DNA of 64,000 bases from Streptomyces cacaoi (GCF_006539165.1 NZ_BJMM01000018.1:1-64000); one strand, 5' to 3'; counted from the first letter of the stretch, positions 14,650-23,940 are shown. Notes: generated by a model from the sequence alone, not told the origin. A program made the numbers and translations.

Positions 14650-15705
14650 GTGATCCACACGCCGCATCCGCACACACCGCAGCAGAGGGCGCCGAGCGGC
14701 GCACGGGCCGTCGTCGTGGACGCCCCGGGACGGCACCGGATCGTGAGCGGGCCGCGGCCGGAGCCCGGCCCGGAAGAGGTACGGGTCGCCGTGCATGCCG
14801 CGGGGATCTGCGGCAGCGACCATGAGCTGTACGAGGGCACCCGGCCGCGCAGCCATGTGCGTTATCCGGTCACGCCCGGGCACGAGTGGTCGGGGACGGT
14901 CGATGCCGTCGGGGAGGGCGTCGATGCGCGGCTGGTCGGGCGCCGGGTCGTCGCGGAGGGCTTCCGGGCCTGTCTGCGGTGTGTGCGCTGCCGCGAGGGG
15001 GCGACCACCCTGTGTCTGCGCGGCTACGACGAGACGGGCTTCACCCAGCCCGGCGCCTTCGCCGACGTCCTCGTGCTGCCCGCGCGGCTGCTGCACCCGC
15101 TGCCGGACGGGGCCGACCTGACGGCCGCCGCGCTGCTGGAGCCGGCGGCCGTCGCCGCGGCGGCGGTGCTGGCGGCGGGGGTGAGGCCGGGTGACCGGGT
15201 CGCCGTGGTGGGCGCCGGCACGCTGGGCGTGCTGGCGGTGCAGTTGCTGGCGGCCTTCTCGCCGGGCGAGCTGCTGGCCGTCGATCCCCGCCGGACGCGG
15301 GGCGAGCTGGCGTTGGACGCGGGCGCGAGCCGGGCCCGTACGCCCGACGAAGTGGCGCGAGAGCGGGGCGCGTTCGATGCGGTGCTGGAGACGGCGGGGG
15401 CGCCGGGGACGGCCGGGGACGCCTGCCGGCTGGCCCGGCCGGGGGGCTGTGTGGTGCTCGCCGGGGCGTTGGGTGACGGGGCCGAGGGCCTCGACCCGCT
15501 GCGGCTCGTGCTCGGTCAGCTGACGGTGCGGTCCGTCTTCGGTGCGCCCTCGGCGGCCTGGTCGTATGCCGTACGGGCGTTCACCGAGGGGCAGTTGGCG
15601 CCGCGTGCGCTCGTCACGCAAGAGTATCCGCTCGACCGGTTCGGCGAGGCCCTGGAGCGGGTGCGGGACGACCCCGCGGCCGGGAAGGTGCTGCTGCGGC
15701 CGTGA
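14650..15705 (+). CDS. Zinc-binding alcohol dehydrogenase family protein
   Basis: A 351-residue medium-chain dehydrogenase. The catalytic zinc site is seen as the Cys in AAGICGSDHELYEG and the His-Glu in TPGHEWSG. The structural-zinc lobe (FRACLRCVRCREGATTLC) carries four cysteines. The NAD(P) Rossmann motif is VAVVGAGTLGVLAVQL. It resembles sorbitol/threonine dehydrogenases, but the substrate cannot be fixed. The GTG at 14650 is chosen because of the GGAGGGAG box just upstream; an in-frame GTG at 14605 is an alternative. It follows the GDSL gene after about 60 bp and may be co-transcribed. Confidence 0.87.
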   Translation: MIHTPHPHTPQQRAPSGARAVVVDAPGRHRIVSGPRPEPGPEEVRVAVHAAGICGSDHELYEGTRPRSHVRYPVTPGHEWSGTVDAVGEGVDARLVGRRVVAEGFRACLRCVRCREGATTLCLRGYDETGFTQPGAFADVLVLPARLLHPLPDGADLTAAALLEPAAVAAAAVLAAGVRPGDRVAVVGAGTLGVLAVQLLAAFSPGELLAVDPRRTRGELALDAGASRARTPDEVARERGAFDAVLETAGAPGTAGDACRLARPGGCVVLAGALGDGAEGLDPLRLVLGQLTVRSVFGAPSAAWSYAVRAFTEGQLAPRALVTQEYPLDRFGEALERVRDDPAAGKVLLRP

Positions 15706-15734
15706 CGGGCCGGCGCCGGGGGTACGGTGCCGGG

Positions 15735-15764
15735 CCTCCGGGGCGCCCGCGGACGCCCCGGAGG
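15735..15764. terminator. Bidirectional terminator between the dehydrogenase gene and ohr
   Basis: Perfect 11-bp stem (15735-15745 with 15754-15764) and an 8-nt loop, in the 68-bp gap between two convergent genes. Confidence 0.8.
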
Positions 15765-15773
15765 TGCGGGCGG

Positions 15774-16202
<429 letters not shown>

Positions 16203-16433
16203 GTGTTGTCCTCCTGTTGGTGGAGCGACCGGGGAACTCGCGCCCCTGTTCCGCCGGTGCGACGACCAGCGTAGGCGGTGCCGGTCGCGGCGCCGACGGG
16301 TGATCGTCGCCAGGGTTCCGGTTCGTCCGGGGAAGGGCGCTATCTCCCCGGTGCCCGGCGGCCGGATGTGTGCGGGCCGCGGCGCGGGCCGCAGGGCGCG
16401 AACCGGCCGCCGGGCGGGGCGGGTTCGACGGGC

Positions 16434-17492
16434 TCAGTCGCCGACGCGGACGATCATCTTGCCGGTGTTCTCGCCCTTGAGCATGCCGAGGAAGGCGTCC
16501 ACCGCGTTGTCGATGCCCTCGACGACCGTCTCGTCGTACTTCAGCTCGCCCGAGCGCACCCAGGCGGAGACCTCCTCCACGAAGCGCGGCTGGAGGTGCC
16601 GGTGGTCCTGCACCAGCATGCCCTGGAGGCGCAGCCGCTTGCCGATGAGCAGGGCGAGGTTGCGCGGGGCCGGGCTGGGCTTCTCGGCGTTGTACTGCGA
16701 GATCATTCCGCAGATCGTGGCGCGGCCGTGCACGTTGAAGGAGCGGATGGCCGCCTCCAGGTGCTCCCCGCCGACGTTGTCGAAGTAGACGTCGATGCCG
16801 TCCGGCGCGGCCTCGCGCAGCTGCTCGGCCACCGGGCCGTCCTTGTAGTTGAACGCCGCGTCGAAGCCGTACTCCTCGGTGAGCAGGCGGACCTTCTCGG
16901 CCGAACCGGCGCTGCCGATCACCCGGGAGGCGCCCTTGAGCCGGGCCATCTGGCCGACCTGGCTGCCGACCGCGCCGGCCGCGCCGGAGACGAAGACCGC
17001 GTCGCCCTCCTGGAAGGACGCCACCTCGAACAGGCCCGCGTAGGCCGTCAGGCCCGTCATGCCGAGCACGCCGAGGTAGGCGCTGAGCGGGGCGGCGTCG
17101 GCCGAGACCTTGGTGGCGTGCCGGGCGTCGAGCGTGGCGTACTCGCGCCAGCCGAGGCCGTGCAGCACATGATCGCCGGGCGCGAAGCCCTCGGCCTCGG
17201 AGGCGACGACCTCGCCGACGGCGCCGCCGTCCATCGGCTCGTCCAGCTGGAAGGGCGGCACGTAGCTCTTCACGTCGTCCATCCGGCCGCGCATGTACGG
17301 GTCGACCGACATGAGGAGGTTGCGGACCAGGATGCGGCCGCTGGTGGGCGCCTCGACGGGCTGCTCGCGGAGGGCGAAGTCGGACGGGGTGGGCCAGCCC
17401 TGCGGGCGGGCCGTCAGATGCCAGGCGCGGGCGGTGGAAGGCGTGGCGTGCGCGGATCCGGGGGACCCGGACGGTGTCGCGGAAGACGTCAT
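16434..17492 (-). CDS. NADP-dependent oxidoreductase, leukotriene B4 12-hydroxydehydrogenase/quinone reductase type
   Basis: A 352-residue zinc-free medium-chain reductase. The NADP-binding motif is VFVSGAAGAVGSQVGQMARL, and SVDPYMRGRM, GLTAYAGL and YFDNVGGEHLEAA are hallmarks of the curcumin/alkenal reductase group, which reduces activated carbon-carbon double bonds. The ATG at 17492 has a GGAGG box; the longer frame to 17564 would cross the operator region. It is divergent from an MarR regulator, and the inverted repeat TTTCAG-GTT-CTGAAA lies 21 bp before its start, so it is probably the regulator's main target and induced by electrophiles. Confidence 0.92.
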   Translation of the reverse strand: MTSSATPSGSPGSAHATPSTARAWHLTARPQGWPTPSDFALREQPVEAPTSGRILVRNLLMSVDPYMRGRMDDVKSYVPPFQLDEPMDGGAVGEVVASEAEGFAPGDHVLHGLGWREYATLDARHATKVSADAAPLSAYLGVLGMTGLTAYAGLFEVASFQEGDAVFVSGAAGAVGSQVGQMARLKGASRVIGSAGSAEKVRLLTEEYGFDAAFNYKDGPVAEQLREAAPDGIDVYFDNVGGEHLEAAIRSFNVHGRATICGMISQYNAEKPSPAPRNLALLIGKRLRLQGMLVQDHRHLQPRFVEEVSAWVRSGELKYDETVVEGIDNAVDAFLGMLKGENTGKMIVRVGD

Positions 17493-17513
17493 GGTGGGGG
17501 AAGCCTCCAGAAG

Positions 17514-17528
17514 TTTCAGGTTCTGAAA
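17514..17528. promoter_or_regulatory. Candidate MarR operator and divergent promoters
   Basis: Perfect 6-3-6 inverted repeat TTTCAG-GTT-CTGAAA in the 89-bp gap between the divergent genes. On the minus strand a TTGACA (17560-17555) stands upstream of it and could serve as the reductase -35. On the plus strand TATCCT (17570-17575) lies 6 nt before the marR ATG, so the marR mRNA is probably leaderless. Binding here would block reductase transcription. Confidence 0.7.
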
Positions 17529-17581
17529 AGACCCTGCACCTGGATATTTCATGTTGTCAAGCATTCGGCTATCCTGGCGTC

Positions 17582-18100
17582 ATGGCAGCTAAGACCCGCA
17601 CCCCACCGGATCCGCTCACCGTCGAGGTCGTGGAGCTGTTCGGCACGGTGGTCGCGCGCTATCACGAGGAGTACGAACTGGCCGCCGCCGAGCACGCGTT
17701 GACGGGTGCGCAGGCGCGGGTGCTGACGCTGCTGGCACAGGAGCCGGCCCCCATGCGCCAGGTGGCGCGCCGGCTGAAGTGCGAGCCGTCGAACATCACC
17801 GGCATAGTCGACCGGCTGGAGACCCGGGGTCTGGTCGAGCGGCGGGCGGATCCCGCCGACCGCCGGGTCAAGGTCGCGGCGGCGACCGACGAGGGGCGGG
17901 ACACCGCAGCCCGGCTGCGCGGCGGCCTGGACTTCGCGGGCGAGCCGCTGGCCGAGCTGACGCCGCTGGAGCGCACCCTGCTGCGGGATCTGCTGCGCCG
18001 GATGCTGGGCGGCGGCGAGGGGGAGCCCACCGGCGGCGCGGAAGCCGGGCCGGCCGGGTCCACCGGATCCGCCGGGGTGGGCGACGGAGGGGGTGCCTGA
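17582..18100 (+). CDS. MarR-family transcriptional regulator
   Basis: A 172-residue winged-helix regulator. The DNA-binding part spans about residues 50-105 (MRQVARRLKCEPSNITGIVDRLETRGLVERRADPADRRVKVAA), with the acidic/basic wing typical of MarR. Flanking helices form the dimer interface, and the last 30 residues are a Gly/Ala/Glu-rich tail. A cysteine (LKCEPS) lies in the recognition region rather than at the N-terminal redox position of OhrR, so ligand sensing rather than classic peroxide sensing is more likely. The ATG at 17582 directly follows TATCCT plus 6 nt with no SD. Confidence 0.92.
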   Translation: MAAKTRTPPDPLTVEVVELFGTVVARYHEEYELAAAEHALTGAQARVLTLLAQEPAPMRQVARRLKCEPSNITGIVDRLETRGLVERRADPADRRVKVAAATDEGRDTAARLRGGLDFAGEPLAELTPLERTLLRDLLRRMLGGGEGEPTGGAEAGPAGSTGSAGVGDGGGA

Positions 18101-18253
18101 GCCCCCCGGGGCCGGGCCGCTGACATGTGGCGCGCGGGGTCCGCTGCCATACTGAGGGCGTCCGGCGCGCGCGGCCGTGCGGCCCTCCGCCTCCACGGAC
18201 GGGCAGGCCACCGCGCTCCCCCGAGGCCCTCGCGGCAGAACCGGAGAAGGCCC

Positions 18254-19048
18254 GTGCTGACGACCGACTACGTACCCGGAACGCCCAACTGGCTGGACCT
18301 GGGCGCCCCGGACATCGATGCCGCAGTCGACTTCTACACCGGTGTCTTCGGCTGGACGTTCCAGTCGGCCGGTCCGGAGGCCGGCGGCTACGGCTTCTTC
18401 CAGCTGGACGGGCGGGACGTGGCGGCGGCCGGCCCGCTGATGGACGAGGGCGCCGAGCCGTCCTGGACGCTCTACTTCCACACCGACGACGCGGACGCCA
18501 CGGCGGAGGACGTCGAGCGCAACGGCGGCACGCTGCGGGCCGGCCCGATGGACGTCTTCTCCGCCGGGCGGCTGGCCCAGTTCACCGATCCGACGGGCGC
18601 CGACTTCGCGGTCTGGCAGCCCGGCGACGTGGCGGGCCTCGATGTGGTGATGGACGAGCACACGCTGTGCTGGGCCGAGCTGTACACCACGGACGCCGAG
18701 CGGGCGAAGGAGTTCTACTCCGCCGTCCTGTCGTGGAGCTACGAGTCCATGAGCGCCGGGGAGATGACGTACCACGTGGCCTCGGCGCCGGGCGGCGGCA
18801 CGGAGGAGGACTCCAGCCACGGCGGGATCATGCAGCTCCCCCGGGAGAACCTGGCGGCGGGCTCGTCCTCCGAGTGGCACCCGTACTTCGCGGTGACCGA
18901 CTGCGACGCGGTGCACGACACCGCGACCCGGCGCGGCGCCCGGTCGCTGATGCCGCCGACCGATGTCCCCGCGGTGGGCCGGCTGGCGATGCTGAACGAC
19001 CCCTTCGGGGCGACGTTCGCGCTGATCAAGGGCGATCCGACGCGGTAG
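18254..19048 (+). CDS. VOC family protein with two glyoxalase-like modules
   Basis: A 264-residue protein made of two tandem vicinal-oxygen-chelate modules. Module 1 starts NWLDLGAPDIDAAVDFYTGVFGW and module 2 starts CWAELYTTDAERAKEFYSAVLSW. Each ends in a FTDPTGADFAVWQ- or LNDPFGATFALIK-type strand. The family includes dioxygenases, isomerases and resistance proteins; substrate and activity are open. The GTG at 18254 is preceded by GGAGAAGG. It converges with the PucR-like gene, leaving 9 bp between stops. Confidence 0.85.
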   Translation: MLTTDYVPGTPNWLDLGAPDIDAAVDFYTGVFGWTFQSAGPEAGGYGFFQLDGRDVAAAGPLMDEGAEPSWTLYFHTDDADATAEDVERNGGTLRAGPMDVFSAGRLAQFTDPTGADFAVWQPGDVAGLDVVMDEHTLCWAELYTTDAERAKEFYSAVLSWSYESMSAGEMTYHVASAPGGGTEEDSSHGGIMQLPRENLAAGSSSEWHPYFAVTDCDAVHDTATRRGARSLMPPTDVPAVGRLAMLNDPFGATFALIKGDPTR

Positions 19049-19057
19049 CGGCGGCCG

Positions 19058-20287
19058 TCAGCCCGGTGCCAGCTCGCCGCGCAGCCGCATGGAGCGCAGG
19101 ACCAGCTCCAGCTCGAAGCGGATGTCCGGGTCGTCGATCTCGTCACCCCACAGCTCTCTGATCTGGCGCAGCCGGTAGCGGACCGTCTGCGGGTGCACGC
19201 CGAGCCGGCCGGCCACCTCGGGAGCGCCGCCGCGGGTCTCCAGCCAGGCCAGCAGGGTCTCGGCGAGCCGGCGGCTGTGGGCGGGGCCGCAGGCGGCGAG
19301 CGGGGCGAGCCGGCGGCGGGTCAGCCCGGCGATCAGCTCTTCCGGCGGCAGCAGGACGAGCGCCTCGGTGTGCTCGGTGCAGGAGAGCAGCTCCCCGCCG
19401 GGCAGCAGGGCGCGCTCCATCAGGCCGACGGCGGCCCGGGCCCAGCGCAGCGACTTGGCGGCCTCGACGAGGGGCACCGGCGGCCCGACCGCACCGGACC
19501 AGCCGGCCGTCGCCCGCCGCAGCAGCTCGGCGCGGCCGGGCGTCTCCGGGTCGGGGACGACCAGGCGGGGCTGCTCGCACTCCATGTCGAGGAGGACCTC
19601 GTCCTCGACGGCGGGCGGGACGGCGGAGCGCGCCGGCCGGACGAGGACGGCGACGGCGACGGTGTGCGGCACCCGCCAGCCGATACGGGCCGCGCGGTCG
19701 GCGATCAGGTCGGCGCGGTCACCGGGGCCGCGGGGGTGCGGGTGCTCGGTGAGCAGCAGATCGAGGAGGCGGCGCTGGAGACGCAGGCGCTCCCCGGCCT
19801 GCCGGGCGGCGGCCTCGGCGTAGCCGCGCACCGACTCGGCCACCAGTCCGTCCAGGTACTGGAAGCCGGACTCGGCCAGCTCGTACATGGCGGGCGGCGG
19901 GATGGCCATCTGGGTGCCGATCTCGGCGAGCCGGCGCCAGGCGAGGCGGATGCCGAGCCGGTAGACGGCCTGGAGCGAGTCGAGGCTGCGGCCCTGGAGG
20001 ACCTCGCCGCGGCCGAACTCCTGGAAGACCCGCGGCGGGACGTGCGGGGTGTCGAGCCCGGTCTCCAGGTGTTCGACGAAGTGTTCCAGCGCGCGGCGGA
20101 TCCCGATGAGGGCCATGGGCTCGCCGGACTCGTCCAGAGCCAGGGAGAGCCCGGGGTACTCGCGGCGGATGGCGGTGAGGATGTCCTGGGCGAGGACGGG
20201 CACCTCGGTCATGGCACGCCGGGCGAACTGCTGTACGCGCAGGGCGGGAACGTCCTGCCAGGCCGAGCGCGAGGTGGCGGCCTTCAC
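19058..20287 (-). CDS. PucR/CdaR-like helix-turn-helix regulator
   Basis: A 409-residue regulator. The C-terminal PucR-type HTH is LETRGGAPEVAGRLGVHPQTVRYRLRQIRELWG, with a helical N-terminal domain (about residues 1-170) and a degenerate GGDEF-like middle. It resembles FasR in layout but shares little else, and no metabolic context points to a ligand. The GTG at 20287 has a GGGAGG box. Its start lies one base after the stop of a small secreted-protein gene on the same strand, so the two are almost certainly one transcription unit with coupled translation. Confidence 0.87.
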   Translation of the reverse strand: MKAATSRSAWQDVPALRVQQFARRAMTEVPVLAQDILTAIRREYPGLSLALDESGEPMALIGIRRALEHFVEHLETGLDTPHVPPRVFQEFGRGEVLQGRSLDSLQAVYRLGIRLAWRRLAEIGTQMAIPPPAMYELAESGFQYLDGLVAESVRGYAEAAARQAGERLRLQRRLLDLLLTEHPHPRGPGDRADLIADRAARIGWRVPHTVAVAVLVRPARSAVPPAVEDEVLLDMECEQPRLVVPDPETPGRAELLRRATAGWSGAVGPPVPLVEAAKSLRWARAAVGLMERALLPGGELLSCTEHTEALVLLPPEELIAGLTRRRLAPLAACGPAHSRRLAETLLAWLETRGGAPEVAGRLGVHPQTVRYRLRQIRELWGDEIDDPDIRFELELVLRSMRLRGELAPG

Positions 20288-20288
20288 G

Positions 20289-20666
20289 TCAGCCTCCCGG
20301 GGTACCGGTGTCCGGCGCGGAGTCGGAGGGCGCGTCGAAGTCCCCGGTGGAGGCTCGGCCGGGGGCCTCACCGGGCGGGGAGGAGCCGGGCGCGGACGAG
20401 GAGTCGCTCGCGGAGGGATCCTCGGACGGTTCCGAGGCGTCGGGGGACGCGCTGCCGGAAGCGTCCGGGGAGGCGTCCGGCGAGGCGGCGGACGGCGTGG
20501 GGCCGCCGAGGCCGGGGATCTCGTCCGGCGACGAATGGAAGTGCACGAGCGGCTCGTTGGGCTGCTCGGGGGTGGCATCGAGCGCGGCGACGATGCCGAG
20601 GCCCGTACCGACGGCGAGGCCGGCGGCGGCCACACAGGTGAGCGCGGCGGCGAGGAGTCTGTGCAT
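20289..20666 (-). CDS. Small secreted or membrane-anchored Ser/Pro/Asp-rich protein
   Basis: A 125-residue protein with an N-terminal export/anchor segment (LLAAALTCVAAAGLAVGTGLG), a short QPNEPLVHFHSSPDEIPGLGG stretch, and then about 75 residues of Ser/Pro/Asp/Ala low complexity (SPDASPDASGSASPDASEPS). I do not recognise a family. The acidic, disordered tail would lie outside the membrane. The ATG at 20666 has an AGAGAGGTCC purine box upstream. The stop is one base before the GTG of the PucR-like regulator, a conserved-looking arrangement that suggests a common function such as envelope sensing. Confidence 0.7.
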   Translation of the reverse strand: MHRLLAAALTCVAAAGLAVGTGLGIVAALDATPEQPNEPLVHFHSSPDEIPGLGGPTPSAASPDASPDASGSASPDASEPSEDPSASDSSSAPGSSPPGEAPGRASTGDFDAPSDSAPDTGTPGG

Positions 20667-21014
20667 GGCGGAGGCGGACCTCTCTTCGTCGGTGCCGTGA
20701 GGCTGTCGGGCCGTGCGCACACGCGCCGGCCCGGTGCGACGGCCCCGCCCCGGGTACCTGTCCCTCCTGGATTGCTGAGTGTCGGGAAGCATTGACTGCG
20801 TGTCAAGGGACGGCCTACGGTTTCCGGCCCATACGGACCCTGACGACCGAAGCGGGCCGCCTGGGCGCCAACTGGCCTGCCCGCACGCGCACTTGCTCCG
20901 CTTTCCGCAGCCTTCCGCAGTCCCCCGCACGCGCACTTCCCCGTTTCCGCAGTCTCCCTGCCCCGGCCCGAAGCCCGGATGCCGCAGGCCAAGACCACCC
21001 CGGAGTGCCCCGCC
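20667..21014. other. Intergenic region with a 44-bp-spaced direct repeat
   Basis: No gene is supported. It separates the divergent small secreted-protein gene and the DUF3068 gene. CCGCACGCGCACTT occurs at 20881-20894 and 20925-20938, each followed by a TTTCCGCAG element. A TTGACT at about 20793 could be a -35 for the rightward gene, but a matching -10 is weak. Confidence 0.5.
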
Positions 21015-21989
21015 ATGCGCCGTACCGCCTCGCCGCTCGCCCTCGTCCTGCTGGGCCTGGGCGTCTTCCTGCTCGTGCTCGCGCCGATGCTCGCCTGGTA
21101 CGTCGAGCCGCGCGCCAAGCGCACCCCCACGGATGTGAACATCACCTCCGTCTTCACGGGCACCGGCTCGTACTTCGACCAGCAGGAGCTGAAGACCAAG
21201 GACGATCAGCAACTGACCCTCACCCGGCGGGTGTTGGGCGATGTGGCGGCCAGCGAGAAGAGCGGCCGGGCCGTGTGGGACGTCTCGCAGACGATCGACA
21301 ACCCGAAGACGCGCAAGCTCGACGATCCGCGCAAGTCCTTCCAGTGGACGACGGAGCGCTGGGTGACGGACCGGAAGACCAACCGGCCGGTGGACTGCTG
21401 CGGCTCCAAGCCGGCGGACTTCAGCGGCGAGGCGTATCTGAAGTGGCCGTTCGATGTGGAGAAGCGCACCTACGCGTGGTGGGACGGCACCCTGGGCGAC
21501 TCCGTCCCGCTGCACTACCGGGGCAAGGCGAAGGTGCGCGGCTACGAGGGGCTGCGGTTCACCGGCACGGTCGAGCCAGCCCGCGCGGGCACCCGGCAGG
21601 TGCCCGGGCTGCTGGTGGACCGGCCGAAGAGCGGGCAGGTCAACGCCGAGGAGTGGTACGCGAATTCGGGCATGGAGTTCATCGTCGACCAGCGCACGGG
21701 ACGGATCCTGTACGCGGCGACGGGACCGCGGATGGTGCTGCGTGCGCCGGGCGGCAAGAGCGACAAGGTGACGCTGCTGGAGAGCGACAAGCTCGCCTTC
21801 ACCGCGAAGACGCAGGCCGAGGCCGTGGAGCTGGCCAAGAAGGACAACGAGCAGCTCCGGCTGGTGGGCGGGACGGCACCGGCCGCGGCCGCACCGGCGG
21901 GTGCGCTGTGCACGGTGGCGGGCGGTGTGCTGGTGGCGCGGGGACGCCGCCGGCGGACGGGCGGCGCGGGGGCGCACGCGGGAGCCTGA
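21015..21989 (+). CDS. DUF3068 (PorA-like) domain-containing membrane protein
   Basis: A 324-residue protein of the actinobacterial DUF3068 family: one N-terminal membrane segment (LALVLLGLGVFLLVLAPMLAWYV), then a long extracellular domain of about 260 residues (starting EPRAKRTPTDVNITSVFTGTG), and a second short hydrophobic segment near the C terminus followed by an RGRRRRT cytosolic tail. Function unknown; members are thought to act in the envelope, and some are annotated as porin-like. The ATG at 21015 is chosen because it starts directly before the membrane helix; an in-frame ATG at 20979 is possible. It lies upstream of the glycan cluster in the same direction but 440 bp away. Confidence 0.8.
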   Translation: MRRTASPLALVLLGLGVFLLVLAPMLAWYVEPRAKRTPTDVNITSVFTGTGSYFDQQELKTKDDQQLTLTRRVLGDVAASEKSGRAVWDVSQTIDNPKTRKLDDPRKSFQWTTERWVTDRKTNRPVDCCGSKPADFSGEAYLKWPFDVEKRTYAWWDGTLGDSVPLHYRGKAKVRGYEGLRFTGTVEPARAGTRQVPGLLVDRPKSGQVNAEEWYANSGMEFIVDQRTGRILYAATGPRMVLRAPGGKSDKVTLLESDKLAFTAKTQAEAVELAKKDNEQLRLVGGTAPAAAAPAGALCTVAGGVLVARGRRRRTGGAGAHAGA

Positions 21990-22428
21990 GCACGGGAACA
22001 CCCCGCACGCGGCGGGGAGCGCGTTCCGCGCGCTGCGGACCGGGAGCAGCTCGCGGCGCGGCAGCCCCGTGCGCCGGGAACGCCTCGGAGAGCGCGAAGT
22101 GATGAGGCGTCAGGGGAAAACGGCGCCAAAATTGTCACTCCGGTGAGTAGCCACCCCCGAACGCAGCGACGAACACTGAGCCTCCGGCGTGCACCGCCCC
22201 GCGCGCCCGTCCCCCCGCACTTCCGGCACCACGGCACCACCGGAACCGCCGCCGGCGGCACCTGAGCCGCCGGTGACGCCCCGGGCACCACCGGAAGAAA
22301 CACACCGCCGGAAGAACGACGCACCACCGGCACCTGAGCGACCGCCCGTGCGCGCACCCGCACGGGACCCGTGCACGACCCGCGTCACGACCGGTTCCTC
22401 CCGTATCCAGAGACGAGTTGGAGCACAT
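21990..22428 (+). promoter_or_regulatory. Leader/promoter region of the glycan cluster
   Basis: About 440 bp without a supported gene. At 22110-22145 the composition drops in G+C, with GGAAAACGGCGCC followed by AAAATTGTCACTCCGG and TGAGTAGCC. It holds overlapping short inverted repeats (ACTC-CGGT-GAGT and TCAC-TCCG-GTGA). This is the best candidate promoter or operator for the eight-gene operon. From there to the ATG at 22429 lies a long Pro/Arg-coding C-rich leader of nearly 300 bases with no convincing frame. Confidence 0.4.
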
Positions 22429-23934
22429 ATGCCCCAGCACGTACCACCCTCCCTGGTCCCCCCACACGGCACGCCCGCCGCCCTCGCCTCCGCCGGCCCC
22501 ACCCGGCACGAGGCCGCACCGCGCCGGCACCGGGCCGCCGATCCAGGGTCTCCCCGCCGCATCGTCTTCCTGGCGCGGCGGGATCTCGGCAATCCGGCCG
22601 CCGGCGGCTCCGAGCTGCTGGTCGACCGGATCGCCGAGGGACTCACCGCACACGGCCACCAGGTCACCCTGCTGTGCGGCGGCCCGGCCGCCCACCGGGA
22701 CTACCGCGTCGTCTCGGCAGGTGGCGACGCCGGGCACTTCCTGCGTGCCCGCGGCGCCTTCGCCCGCCGGATCGGCGAGTGCGATCTGCTGGTCGAGGTG
22801 TGCAACGGGATGCCGTATCTGGCCCCGCTGTGGCACCACGGCCCCACGCTGTGCTTGGTCAACCACGTGCACACCGATCTGTGGGGCATGCGTTATCCGG
22901 CGCCCGCCGCCCGGCTGGGCCGCCGGCTGGAGCACTGGGCGCTCGCGCACAACCACCGGCGCAACCTCAAGGTGGCCGTCTCCGGTTCGACCGCGCAGGC
23001 GCTGACCCGGCTCGGCGTACCGGACGAGGAGATCCGCATCGTCCACAACGGCGTGGAGGAGCCGCCCCCGGCCGTACCGCGCTCGCCCGGGCCGCTGTTC
23101 CTGGCGATGGGGCGGCTCGTCGAGTACAAGCGGATCGATCTGCTGCTGCGGCTGTGGGAGCGGGTCCGGCCGGTCACCGGCGGACGGCTGGTGATCGTCG
23201 GCGACGGTCCCGAACGGTCCGCGCTGGAGGCCATGGCCGGTCCCGGTGTGACGTTCACCGGACACATCGGCGAGCGCGCGAAGCACCGACTGCTGTGCCG
23301 CGCCTGGCTGTTGCTGCACCCCTCGCTGGTCGAGGGGTGGGGGCTGGTCGTCATGGAGGCGGCGGCACGCGGCACCCCGGCGATCGGCTTCGACATCCCC
23401 GGGCTGCGCGACTCCGTCGAGGACGGCGTCACGGGGCTGCTCGCGCGCGGCGAGAGCGCGTTCGCCGCCCACTGGTGCGCGCTGGCGCTGTCCGCCGGGC
23501 GGCGCGCCGCCATGGGCCGCGCCGCCGAGCGCCGGGCCGCCCGGTACCGCTGGGCGGAGACGGTGCGCGGCTTCCGCGCGGTGGCGGCGGAGGCGTACAC
23601 GCGCGCCCAGGCCCCGGCGGCCGGGCGGGCGGCGGGGCCGGCGGCAGGGCGGGCGGCCCCGCCCGGCCGCCCCGCGTACGGCGGTGGATCCGCCGGGGCC
23701 GGTGTCCCGGCCACCGCCGTCCGGACCCGCGCCGCCGGTGCGGTCGGTGCGGTCGGCGTCGACGGTGCCGCCGGTGCGGTCGACGGTGCCGCCGGTACCG
23801 GCCGTCCGACGGGCACCGGCAGTCCGCCCGGTGTCGGCGGTCCCGGCGGCACCGGCGGTGGGTCCGCTGCCGGCGGTGGCTCCGCTGCCGCCGAGGGGCG
23901 GGCCCTCCCCGGCGTCCGTTCCGCGGGGCGGTGA
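22429..23934 (+). CDS. Glycosyltransferase, GT4 family
   Basis: A 501-residue retaining GT-B glycosyltransferase, first gene of the cluster. The N-terminal Rossmann domain starts IVFLARRDLGNPAAGGSELLVDRIAEGL. The donor-binding C-terminal domain shows FLAMGRLVEYKRIDLLLRLW, the GDGPERSALE strand and the EX7E motif region (HPSLVEGWGLVVMEAAARGTP). The last roughly 115 residues are Ala/Gly/Val low complexity and may be dispensable. The start at 22429 is taken because upstream sequence is repetitive and lacks family similarity; a weak GTTGGAG precedes it. It likely transfers a sugar from a nucleotide donor to a lipid or glycan acceptor in the cytoplasm. The methyltransferase gene follows after 6 bp. 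Confidence 0.9.
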   Translation: MPQHVPPSLVPPHGTPAALASAGPTRHEAAPRRHRAADPGSPRRIVFLARRDLGNPAAGGSELLVDRIAEGLTAHGHQVTLLCGGPAAHRDYRVVSAGGDAGHFLRARGAFARRIGECDLLVEVCNGMPYLAPLWHHGPTLCLVNHVHTDLWGMRYPAPAARLGRRLEHWALAHNHRRNLKVAVSGSTAQALTRLGVPDEEIRIVHNGVEEPPPAVPRSPGPLFLAMGRLVEYKRIDLLLRLWERVRPVTGGRLVIVGDGPERSALEAMAGPGVTFTGHIGERAKHRLLCRAWLLLHPSLVEGWGLVVMEAAARGTPAIGFDIPGLRDSVEDGVTGLLARGESAFAAHWCALALSAGRRAAMGRAAERRAARYRWAETVRGFRAVAAEAYTRAQAPAAGRAAGPAAGRAAPPGRPAYGGGSAGAGVPATAVRTRAAGAVGAVGVDGAAGAVDGAAGTGRPTGTGSPPGVGGPGGTGGGSAAGGGSAAAEGRALPGVRSAGR

Positions 23935-23940
23935 GGGGGC

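Noticed and set aside
22189..22428. N-terminal extension of the GT4 glycosyltransferase
   Set aside because: Pro/Arg-rich with no family similarity and no SD; the ATG at 22429 better fits the domain start.
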